NCBI GenBank assembly: GCA_937906945.1
Contig: CALCUE010000010.1
Coordinates: 1-63,331 of the forward strand
From: an uncultured Clostridia bacterium
Lineage (GTDB): Bacteria; Bacillota; Clostridia; Oscillospirales; Ruminococcaceae
Length of the DNA: 63,331 nucleotides
Direction of reading: 5' to 3'
Shown: positions 1 to 6,467 of the stretch, in pieces
Numbering within the stretch: the first letter of the stretch is position 1
How the letters are laid out: every line of letters begins with the position of its first letter
Translations under genes and position numbers: made by a program
The notes under the pieces: model-generated
What the model was told of the DNA's origin: nothing
The model's database searches: none
The model's input: only the letters and a program-made list of their open reading frames with translations

Positions 1-205
1 ACGTCGCCGTTCTTGTTCCGTCGATAACGGCTCCTCGCAATGACAGGTTGAATTTCCCAAAATCGACCCGCAAAGCCCCTCATCCGTCTCGCTGACGCTT
101 GACACCTTCCCCCGAGGGGGAAGGCTTTTTGCGGAAGCCTCGCAATGACAACTATTTTTGAGCGAAATCAGACCTTCAAAGCCCCTCCTCGTCAACCTTT
201 TGCGG
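1..205. repeat. Mosaic of two palindromic repeat families upstream of dnaA
   Basis: This gene-free stretch is built from repeat pieces. Positions 1-44 are the end of a unit that terminates in CTCCTCGCAATGAC; its internal hairpin is GCCGTT/AACGGC with a 14-base loop. Positions 71-127 are a CCCCTCATCCGTC...GGGGGAAGGCTT unit, and 128-150 and 168-205 hold truncated pieces of both families. The same units recur near 2.1, 5.2, 5.7, 6.2 and 20.8 kb. No coding potential is evident. The remaining 206-350 is AT-rich and holds the dnaA promoter. Confidence 0.75.
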
Positions 206-264
206 TCTTTCCCTATAAAAGATATAAACATTTAAAAATATTTCCTGAAAATGAGTGGAAAACC

Positions 265-293
265 TTTTCAAACGGATCAAAATGTGTTATACT
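265..293 (+). promoter_or_regulatory. Predicted dnaA promoter
   Basis: A -10 element TATACT (288-293) is preceded by an extended TG (285-286). A weak -35 element TTTTCA (265-270) lies at the ideal 17-base spacing. A DnaA-box-like sequence (TTTTCCACT on the minus strand, 254-262) sits just upstream and could allow autoregulation by DnaA. This is inferred from sequence only. Confidence 0.6.
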
Positions 294-350
294 CTAAAGT
301 GTATATTTTTATGATTTTTTTCAACAATCCTTTGCTTTTCGGAGGAAATT

Positions 351-1685
351 ATGGATTCTTTTGAAGAAATTTTCGGCCTTGTCAGCGACTACTGCAAGAC
401 CCAGATGACGGAGGTCGCCCATAAGATCTGGATCCAGGACCTGGTCCCGGTGCGGCTTGAAAACGACACCGTCGTCCTCGGCGTGACGTCCGAATTCAAA
501 AAAAACCTCGTCATGGAAAAATACAGCGACCTTCTGGCCAAAGGCTTCGGGGAAGTCCTCGGTTTTCCGGTCTCCATCCGGATCGAGCATCTTTCCGCTC
601 CGACAAAACCGGCGGAGGACAACGTGCCGGAGGTACCGGAGGGACTGAAAGACGCCTTTGACGCCGGCAATTACGAATATACCTTCGATACCTTCATCGT
701 CGGCTCGTCCAACAAATTCGCCCACGCGGCGGCTTTAGCCGTTGCCACCCACGATATCCGAAGCTATAACCCGCTCTTCATCTACGGCGATTCGGGCCTC
801 GGCAAGACCCACCTTCTCTTCGCCATCATGGCGGAGGTCAAAAAGCGCCGTCCGGAGGCTTTGGTAGTTTACGTCAAGGGCGAGCAGTTCACCAACGAGC
901 TGATCGACGCCATCCGCGACCAGACCACGCCGGAATTCCGGGAAAAATACCGCAAGGCCGATTATCTTTTAGTGGACGATATCCAGTTCATCGGCGGACG
1001 GAACTCCACCCAGGAGGAATTTTTCCACACCTTCAACACCCTTTACGAATCGGGCAAACAGATCGTTCTGACGAGCGACCGTCCGCCCAAGGAGATCAAA
1101 ACGTTGGAAGACCGCCTTCGCACCCGGTTTGAAATGGGGCTTATGGCCGATATCCAGCCGGCGGATTTTGAGACGAGGATCGCCATCATCCAGCGGAAAG
1201 CCGAGCTTCTCAAAATGGAAATGCCGGTGGAGGTGGCCGAGTACATCGCCAACAACTTAAAGAGCAACATCCGTCAGCTCGAGGGCGCGGTCAAGAACAT
1301 CAAGGCCAGCTCCTTCATTTATGACAACAAGCCCATCACCATTCTCATGGCGCAGAACGCCATCCGGGACATTCTCAGCGACAACCAGCCGGTGCCGGTG
1401 ACCATCAACAAGATCATCACCGAGGTGGCGAGGACCTTCAGCGTCTCCGAACAGGACATCAAGAGCAACAAACGGGCCGCCAACATCAGCAAGGCCCGTC
1501 AGGTCGCCATGTATGTCATCAAGGACGTCACCCAGATGAGCATGGCCGCCATTGGGGACGAGTTTGGCGGACGGGATCACTCCACCGTGGTCTATGCCAT
1601 CGCGCAGGTGGAAAAGGCCATCAAGACCGATTCCCGCCTTCGGGAGACCATTGAGGACATCACCAAGAACATCCGGGACCTTTGA
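351..1685 (+). CDS. dnaA: Chromosomal replication initiator protein DnaA
   Basis: DnaA binds 9-mer boxes at oriC, unwinds the origin with ATP and loads the helicase. The 444-residue protein shows the family layout: N-terminal helicase-interaction domain (about 1-80), a short linker, the AAA+ domain with Walker A GDSGLGKT (146-153) and Walker B LLVDD (206-210), and a C-terminal DNA-binding domain with the signature GRDHSTV (407-413). A GGAGG ribosome site precedes the ATG at the right spacing. It is the first gene of the dnaA-dnaN-recF-gyrBA block, as is usual for Bacillota. The length is typical of the family. Identification is secure. Confidence 0.98.
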   Translation: MDSFEEIFGLVSDYCKTQMTEVAHKIWIQDLVPVRLENDTVVLGVTSEFKKNLVMEKYSDLLAKGFGEVLGFPVSIRIEHLSAPTKPAEDNVPEVPEGLKDAFDAGNYEYTFDTFIVGSSNKFAHAAALAVATHDIRSYNPLFIYGDSGLGKTHLLFAIMAEVKKRRPEALVVYVKGEQFTNELIDAIRDQTTPEFREKYRKADYLLVDDIQFIGGRNSTQEEFFHTFNTLYESGKQIVLTSDRPPKEIKTLEDRLRTRFEMGLMADIQPADFETRIAIIQRKAELLKMEMPVEVAEYIANNLKSNIRQLEGAVKNIKASSFIYDNKPITILMAQNAIRDILSDNQPVPVTINKIITEVARTFSVSEQDIKSNKRAANISKARQVAMYVIKDVTQMSMAAIGDEFGGRDHSTVVYAIAQVEKAIKTDSRLRETIEDITKNIRDL

Positions 1686-1694
1686 GGGATTACT

Positions 1695-2021
1695 ATGAAA
1701 AAACTAGTTTCTCTTTTCTTCGCCCTTTTGCTTCTCTTTCTTTTCTGCGTGCCGGCTTTCGGAAATGACGGTGGCGGCGTTTATGTCGAAGGCAACTTTC
1801 CTTCTCCGTCCGGAGAAAGCGCCTCTCCAGGTCAGGACGAAAATCCGGATATCGAAAAAGAACCTTTTCATCTTATCGGCTACGACGGAGGTAACGGAAG
1901 AGAGTTTCCGCTCGTTCCCACCGGCTCCACCTTTTCCGGCGGCAGCGTTTTTCTTGTCGTCGCCGTCCTTCTTGTCGCTACGGTCCTTGTTTTCGTCTTT
2001 ATCAAAAAGAAGAAAAAATAA
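1695..2021 (+). CDS. Small exported, membrane-anchored protein of unknown function
   Basis: This 108-residue protein starts ten bases after dnaA, with GAGGG well placed before the ATG. It has a clear signal peptide (about 1-23, ending near PAFG), an acidic, Ser/Pro/Gly-rich extracellular stretch (24-75), one hydrophobic helix (about 84-104) and a lysine-only tail. The motif LVPTG just before the helix, followed by helix and basic tail, resembles a sortase sorting signal with an altered LPxTG; this is an inference. A gene between dnaA and dnaN is unusual because that gap normally holds only oriC. Function is not recognised. The strong signal peptide and ribosome site argue that the gene is real. 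Confidence 0.65.
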   Translation: MKKLVSLFFALLLLFLFCVPAFGNDGGGVYVEGNFPSPSGESASPGQDENPDIEKEPFHLIGYDGGNGREFPLVPTGSTFSGGSVFLVVAVLLVATVLVFVFIKKKKK

Positions 2022-2054
2022 CAAAGCTTTGTGAACGCCGCTATTCCTCTTTTT

Positions 2055-2310
2055 GTTATTCCGGGCAAGGCTTGCGAGCGCCACTATTTTCGTCATTCCG
2101 GGCAAGGCTTGCGAGCGCCACTATTTTTGTCATTCCGAGGGAACGAAGTGACCGTGGGAATCTTTTTATTCCCATTGTCAGGGATAAGATTGCCACGTCG
2201 CCGCTTCGCGGCTCCTCGCAATGACAACTATTTTTGAACGAAATCAGACTTGCAAAGCCCCTCATCCGTCAACCTTCGGTTGCCAACTTTCCCCGAGGGG
2301 GAAGGCTTAA
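2055..2310. repeat. Palindromic repeat mosaic between dnaA and dnaN
   Basis: Two tandem 37-base units beginning ATTCCGGGCAAGG (2058-2094, 2095-2131) contain the hairpin GCAA-GGC-TTGC. A CATTCCGAGGGA...GGGAATC unit follows, then a GATTGCC...CTCCTCGCAATGAC unit with hairpin GCCGC-TTC-GCGGC (about 2201-2213). Last comes a CCCCTCATCCGTC...GGGGGAAGGCTT unit with hairpin AACC-TTC-GGTT (about 2271-2281). No gene is visible in 2022-2627. Confidence 0.75.
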
Positions 2311-2362
2311 ACCCGCGGTTTTTTCACCGGACTTTTTCCGACAACCAAGCGGAAAACCCGGG

Positions 2363-2561
2363 TTTTGCACCGTTTCCTCCAAAGGCTTTGGTGAAAAATC
2401 CGTTAGTTTCACAAACTTTGCACCATATACCCGCTTTTTTTCCACCAGAAGGCCGTCCCTTTTGTGAAGTTCCACTTTTCCCGATTTTCTAAACGTTATC
2501 CCCGGGAAAAAAGAGAGGCGAAAAAGCCTGTCCCAAAGCGACCTTTCAAGGCTTTTCCACT
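2363..2561 (+). other. Candidate oriC: cluster of degenerate DnaA boxes
   Basis: Five same-strand 9-mers resemble the DnaA box TTWTNCACA: TTTTGCACC (2363), CTTTGCACC (2416), TTTTCCACC (2438), TTATCCCCG (2496) and TTTTCCACT (2553). Spacing is 22-58 bases. None is a perfect consensus box, so the assignment rests mainly on position: the dnaA-dnaN gap is the usual oriC of Bacillota. AT-rich sequence at 2581-2610 (ACTAAATTATACTTATC) could be the unwinding element. A GC-skew plot and an origin finder would test it. Confidence 0.45.
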
Positions 2562-2627
2562 TTTCCGCCGCCCCTACTATTACGACTAAATTATACTTAT
2601 CTTTCTTTCTGTACGGAGGAGATTTTT

Positions 2628-3734
2628 ATGAAATTTTCATGCAACAGAACCGAACTTTCCGAAGCGCTCGGGAACGTGACCCGCGCCGTCGCCGCCAAAA
2701 CCACCCATCCCGCCCTGGAGGGCGTTTTACTGGTCGCGGAGGAGGATAAACTGACCCTTTCCTGCTACAACCTCGAAATGGGCATCAAGACCTATATGAA
2801 CATCCACGTCTCCGAGGAGGGTTCCATCGTCCTCAACGCCAAACTTTTTTCCGATATGGTGCGGCGGCTTCCTTCCGAAACGGTGACCATCGAGGCGGAC
2901 GAGGAAAAATTCCTCACCAAAATTAAAGGCGGCGCCGCCGAATATAACATCATCGGCATGGACCCCACCGAGTTCCCGGCTCTTCCCACCGTCGATGAGA
3001 AGATCCATTTTACCATTCAGCAGGATGTTCTGAAAAGCATGATCGACCAGACCATCTTCGCCGTCGCCACCAATGAGTTCAAACCGGTCCACACCGGCTC
3101 CAAATTCATTCTGAAAGATCACCTCATTTCCATCGTCTCCGTCGATGGGTTCCGCCTTGCCATCCGCACCGAACCCTGCACGTATCACGACGAGATGGAT
3201 TTCATCGTGCCGGGCAAGACCCTGGGCGAAGTGGCGAAGCTTCTGGACGGCGAGGAAGAGATCCTTGTGGCCCTGACGCAGAAGCACATTATCTTCCGCA
3301 TCAACGAATACGACGTCATTTCCCGCCTTCTGGAGGGCGATTTCATTGATTTCCGTTCCTCCATCCCCGCTTCGGCGACCACCGAGGTGGAAGTCAAGGT
3401 GCGCGATCTTTTAAGCGCCATCGACCGCACCAGCCTTCTCATCAACGACCGCCTCAAGAGCCCCATCAAGCTTTCCATCGGCGGCGGTGAGATCCGCATC
3501 GCCTGCTCCACCGCTCTCGGCAAAGTGAACGACACCGTCGAGTGCGAGACCAAGGGCGACACGGTCGAAATGGGCTTCAATAACCGCTATCTCTCCGAGG
3601 CGCTTCGCGCCACCGGCTGCGATAAAGTCAAAATCGCCATCAACAGCCCTCTTTCCCCGGTCAAGATCATGCCGATGGAAGGGGAATCCTTCCTGTTTTT
3701 GGTCCTTCCGGTCCGGATGAGAACGGAGATGTGA
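2628..3734 (+). CDS. dnaN: DNA polymerase III sliding clamp (beta subunit)
   Basis: The clamp encircles DNA and tethers DNA polymerase III and other replication proteins. The 368-residue product has the expected length and all three pseudo-repeated clamp domains. The N-terminus MKFSCNRTELSEAL and the C-terminal LPVRMRTEM, which matches the family ending LP(M/V)R, are characteristic. A CGGAGGAG ribosome site precedes the ATG. The gene follows the candidate origin and is packed against the S4-domain gene (4-base gap), so dnaN, the S4 gene and recF are very likely co-transcribed. Confidence 0.97.
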   Translation: MKFSCNRTELSEALGNVTRAVAAKTTHPALEGVLLVAEEDKLTLSCYNLEMGIKTYMNIHVSEEGSIVLNAKLFSDMVRRLPSETVTIEADEEKFLTKIKGGAAEYNIIGMDPTEFPALPTVDEKIHFTIQQDVLKSMIDQTIFAVATNEFKPVHTGSKFILKDHLISIVSVDGFRLAIRTEPCTYHDEMDFIVPGKTLGEVAKLLDGEEEILVALTQKHIIFRINEYDVISRLLEGDFIDFRSSIPASATTEVEVKVRDLLSAIDRTSLLINDRLKSPIKLSIGGGEIRIACSTALGKVNDTVECETKGDTVEMGFNNRYLSEALRATGCDKVKIAINSPLSPVKIMPMEGESFLFLVLPVRMRTEM

Positions 3735-3738
3735 GAAA

Positions 3739-3999
3739 ATGGCGAAAATTGAACTGAAACTGGTCCGGCGGCCGAGTTTTCCGACGGTGTCGGAGGTGGC
3801 GATCCGGGACGAATTCATCAAACTGGATTCCTTCCTGAAATTTTCCGGCGCCGTTCTTTCCGGCGGCGAAGCCAAAGAGCTTATTCAGGGCGGAAAAGTG
3901 AAAGTCAACGGCGAAGTCTGCGAGATGCGGGGCAAAAAGCTCCGTCCCGGCGACGAAGCCGAACTTAACGGCCACGTTTATCGGGTGACGGCGGAATGA
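3739..3999 (+). CDS. yaaA: S4-domain RNA-binding protein (YaaA type)
   Basis: This 86-residue protein contains an S4 RNA-binding fold over about residues 26-80. The telling segment is LDSFLKFSGAVLSGGEAK, followed by the KVKVNGE strand typical of the domain. B. subtilis carries an equivalent small S4 protein (YaaA) in exactly this place between dnaN and recF, where a ribosome-related role has been proposed. Its stop overlaps the recF start (ATGA), indicating translational coupling. Family membership is secure; the function is poorly known. Confidence 0.9.
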   Translation: MAKIELKLVRRPSFPTVSEVAIRDEFIKLDSFLKFSGAVLSGGEAKELIQGGKVKVNGEVCEMRGKKLRPGDEAELNGHVYRVTAE

Positions 4000-5111
4000 T
4001 CGTTCGTTCTCTGGAGCTTTCCGATTTCCGGAACATCGAAAGCCTTTCGCTGAAACCCGGCGAAAAGGTCAATATCCTCTGCGGCGAAAACGCCCAGGGA
4101 AAAACGAACCTCATCGAGGCGCTCTGGCTTTTTACCGGCGCCAAAAGTTTCCGGCAGACAAAGGACAGCGAATTTTTGCGGTTCGGGACGGAAAAAGCCC
4201 TTTTGCGGGCGGAATTTTTCGCCCAGGGAAGGGAACAGAACGCCGAGATCCTTTTTTCTCCCCAAAAATCCATGAAAAAGAACGGCATCGACGCGCGTAC
4301 CGCCGCCGATTACGCCGGTACCTGCGGCGGCGTCGTTTTTTCACCGGGACAGATGAACCTTTTCCGGGACGGTCCCAAGGAGAGGCGAAAGCTCTTCGAC
4401 ACTTCTCTTTGCCAGCTCTATCCCCGGTATCTTTCCGTTCTTTCGGACTATAAAAAGGTGCTGGAACAGCGAAACACCGTGCTCAAGGATTCCAAATTCC
4501 ACGCGTCCCTTCTCGATATGCTGGACGTCTATGACGAACAGCTGGCGAACCTTGGGGCGACGATTTTGAAAACAAGGGTCTCCTATTGCGAAAAACTGCG
4601 GGAAAAGGCCCAAAAGATCTATGAGGGCATGTCCGGCGGACGGGAGATTTTCGGCGCCGACTATTTGAGCACGGCACTTGCCGACGGCGAGGAAGCGGAT
4701 CCCACGTTGAGCACGACCCAGTGGGCGGAAAAGCTTTACCAGAAGCTTTGGGAAAACCGGAATTCCGACCGGGAACACGGGGTCACCTCCGTCGGCCCTC
4801 ATCGGGACGATCTGGAAGTGACGTTGGATAAAATGCCGGTGCGGGCTTTCGGTTCCCAGGGACAGCAGCGCAGCTGCATCCTTTCGCTGAAGCTTGGCGA
4901 AGCGAAAATGCTGGGCGAAGCCATGGGCGAGCCGCCGCTTATTTTGCTGGACGACGTCATGAGCGAACTGGACCAGAACCGGCGGGACTATATCTTAAAC
5001 AGCATCGGCGAAAGCCAGATTTTTCTCACCTGCTGCGACGAGGGCCTTTTTTCCGGTTTGGCCGAAGGCCGTGTTTTCCACGTGGAAAGTGGAAAACTGC
5101 GGGAAGGGTAA
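3996..5111 (+). CDS. recF: DNA replication and repair protein RecF
   Basis: RecF is an SMC-like ATPase that helps load RecA at gapped DNA. The 371-residue protein has Walker A GENAQGKT (30-37), the ABC signature SQGQQR (287-292) and Walker B LILLDD (315-320). The start overlaps the S4 gene stop by four bases. The last codons (5074-5097) contain three DnaA-box-like 9-mers in alternating orientation (TTTTCCACG, CTTTCCACG, TTTTCCACT), which may be coincidental. A repeat array follows immediately. Confidence 0.96.
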   Translation: MIVRSLELSDFRNIESLSLKPGEKVNILCGENAQGKTNLIEALWLFTGAKSFRQTKDSEFLRFGTEKALLRAEFFAQGREQNAEILFSPQKSMKKNGIDARTAADYAGTCGGVVFSPGQMNLFRDGPKERRKLFDTSLCQLYPRYLSVLSDYKKVLEQRNTVLKDSKFHASLLDMLDVYDEQLANLGATILKTRVSYCEKLREKAQKIYEGMSGGREIFGADYLSTALADGEEADPTLSTTQWAEKLYQKLWENRNSDREHGVTSVGPHRDDLEVTLDKMPVRAFGSQGQQRSCILSLKLGEAKMLGEAMGEPPLILLDDVMSELDQNRRDYILNSIGESQIFLTCCDEGLFSGLAEGRVFHVESGKLREG

Positions 5112-5175
5112 AAAGGGTTTTCATTTTGTTTTTCTGTCATTACGGGCGAAAAGGCGGGAGCATTCTATACCCGCT

Positions 5176-5352
5176 GTCATTGCGAGGAGTGCCGCAGGCA
5201 CGACGCGGCAATCTTTTGGTTTGGGAATAAAAAGATTCCCACGGTCGCTAACGCTCCCTCGGAATGACAGAAAGTAGGAATAAAAAGATTCCCACGGTCG
5301 CTGTCGCTCCCTCGGAATGACAAAAGGAAAACCGCTCCCTCGGAATGACAAA
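5176..5352. repeat. Repeat array upstream of the GIY-YIG gene
   Basis: The array starts with a GTCATTGCGAGGAG...CGGCAATC unit (5176-5219, hairpin GTGCC-GCA-GGCAC). Tandem units of the form GGAATAAAAAGATTCCCACGGTC...CTCCCTCGGAATGAC follow, with variable hairpin cores GCTAACGC and GCTGTCGC, and then a truncated unit. A near-identical array lies at 6152-6376, beyond remB. The two arrays differ mostly in their hairpins. The GIY-YIG gene lies inside, with an inverted copy of the first unit at its far end. Confidence 0.8.
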
Positions 5353-5397
5353 TGGGAGAAAGGACGAAGCGGCAGTACTTCAAAGCGGAGGGATTCA

Positions 5398-5715
5398 ATG
5401 CCGGTCTATGCTGTCTATATTCTGACGAATTGGAATGACAAGGTTCTCTATGTGGGCGTTACGAATAATCTGCTTCGGCGGCTTTATGAGCACAAAAACA
5501 AATTGGTTGACGGATTTACAAAAAAATATAACGTCAACAAATTGGTTTATTATGAGCTGTTTGCCGATGTGCGATTGGCTATTCAAAGAGAAAAACAACT
5601 GAAAAGCTGGTCCAGAAAAAGAAAAGACGATTTGATAGCGTCAAAAAATCCGGAATGGAAAGATCTTTCAAAAAGTGATCCAAAGATTGCCACGTCGCTG
5701 CGCTCCTCGCAATGA
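5398..5715 (+). CDS. Orphan GIY-YIG nuclease-domain protein
   Basis: The chosen ATG gives 105 residues; upstream in-frame codons lie within repeat sequence. The N-terminus carries the GIY-YIG signature (VYILT near 7-11, LYVGVTNN near 20-27, then LLRRLYEHK with the catalytic Arg) and the usual small UPF0213/YhbQ-like fold. Such proteins are single-strand or structure-dependent nucleases of uncertain role. The last roughly 12 codons and the TGA stop are supplied by a repeat unit (5680-5716), so the gene end is fused to the repeat. Inverted copies of that unit flank the gene. Codon use is AT-richer than its neighbours. It may be a passenger or the mobiliser of the repeats. Confidence 0.85.
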   Translation: MPVYAVYILTNWNDKVLYVGVTNNLLRRLYEHKNKLVDGFTKKYNVNKLVYYELFADVRLAIQREKQLKSWSRKRKDDLIASKNPEWKDLSKSDPKIATSLRSSQ

Positions 5716-5833
5716 CATAGAGGAAAAAATCGCTCCTTGTAATGACAACGATTTTTGACGGAAATCGAGTCTATAAAGCCCCTCATCCGTCACGGCAGAG
5801 CCGTGACACCTTCCCCCAAGGGGGAAGGCTTAG
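5680..5833. repeat. Repeat units downstream of and overlapping the GIY-YIG gene
   Basis: CCAAAGATTGCC...CTCCTCGCAATGAC (5680-5716) is the inverted partner of 5176-5219: the outer arms match and the hairpin core differs (GCTGCGC here). A truncated copy follows at about 5728-5746. A CCCCTCATCCGTC...GGGGGAAGGCTT unit (about 5778-5831) then carries a perfect 8-base stem, GTCACGGC-AGA-GCCGTGAC. Confidence 0.8.
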
Positions 5834-5845
5834 AAGGAGAAAAGT

Positions 5846-6115
5846 ATGTATTTATTTTTAGGCGGGGAGCAGTCCGTGCGGGAGGATGCCGTTGTCGGCG
5901 TCTTCGACATGGACAACACCACCGTAGCGGGTTCCACCAGAAAATTTTTATCCCGCGCGCAGAAGGAAGGCGCCGTTGTGAACCTGACCGACGACCTTCC
6001 CAAAAGCTTTTGTCTGGCCGCCGAAGGCGGCAAGGAAACCGTATATATTTCCCCGGTGTCGCCCGCGACCATTAAAAAGCGGGTAGGCGAGATCGCGGGG
6101 ATCCATATAAAATAA
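5846..6115 (+). CDS. remB: RemB-family extracellular matrix regulator (DUF370)
   Basis: This 89-residue protein matches the RemA/RemB (DUF370) family from its first residues (MYLFLGGEQSVREDAVVGV) through the region FDMDNTTVAGSTRKFL. In B. subtilis remB (yaaB) sits between recF and gyrB as here; RemA of the same family is a DNA-binding activator of matrix genes. An AGAAGGAG ribosome site precedes the ATG. The gene is isolated between two repeat arrays, so coupling to recF or gyrB is doubtful. The stop codon lies inside a 29-base direct repeat. Confidence 0.9.
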   Translation: MYLFLGGEQSVREDAVVGVFDMDNTTVAGSTRKFLSRAQKEGAVVNLTDDLPKSFCLAAEGGKETVYISPVSPATIKKRVGEIAGIHIK

Positions 6116-6451
6116 GTAAAAATCCGTCGCAAGACGGTTCGGTCTTCTTTGTCATTGCGAGGAGTGCCGAAGGCACGACGCGGCAATCTTTTGGTTTGGG
6201 AATAAAAAGATTCCCACGGTCACTTCGTTCCCTCGGAATGACCGAAAATAGGAATAAAAAGATTCCCACGGTCGCTGCGCTCCCTCGGAATGACCGAAAA
6301 TAGGAATAAAAAGATTCCCACGATCGCTGTCGCTCCCTCGGAATGACAAAGAGGAAAAGCGCTCCCTCGGAATGACCGGAGGAGGACTTTGTTCGCTGAT
6401 GTTCCCTCGAAAGAGGGTCTATATAAGTAAAAATCCGTCGCAAGACGGTTC
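6112..6451. repeat. Repeat array bounded by 29-base direct repeats
   Basis: Identical 29-base sequences (6112-6140 and 6423-6451; each contains the hairpin CCGTC-GCAA-GACGG) flank the array. Inside are one GTCATTGCGAGGAG...GGCAATC unit (hairpin GTGCC-GAA-GGCAC) and three tandem units of 52-base period (GG at 6199, 6251, 6303) ending CTCCCTCGGAATGAC, plus a truncated one. No gene is present. The left direct repeat contains the remB stop codon, and the right one ends 16 bases before the gyrB start. Confidence 0.8.
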
Positions 6452-6467
6452 TATCAGGAGGTAAGCT

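Noticed and set aside
2727..3287. Minus-strand gene inside dnaN
   Set aside because: It is a compositional shadow of dnaN without start signals or family features.
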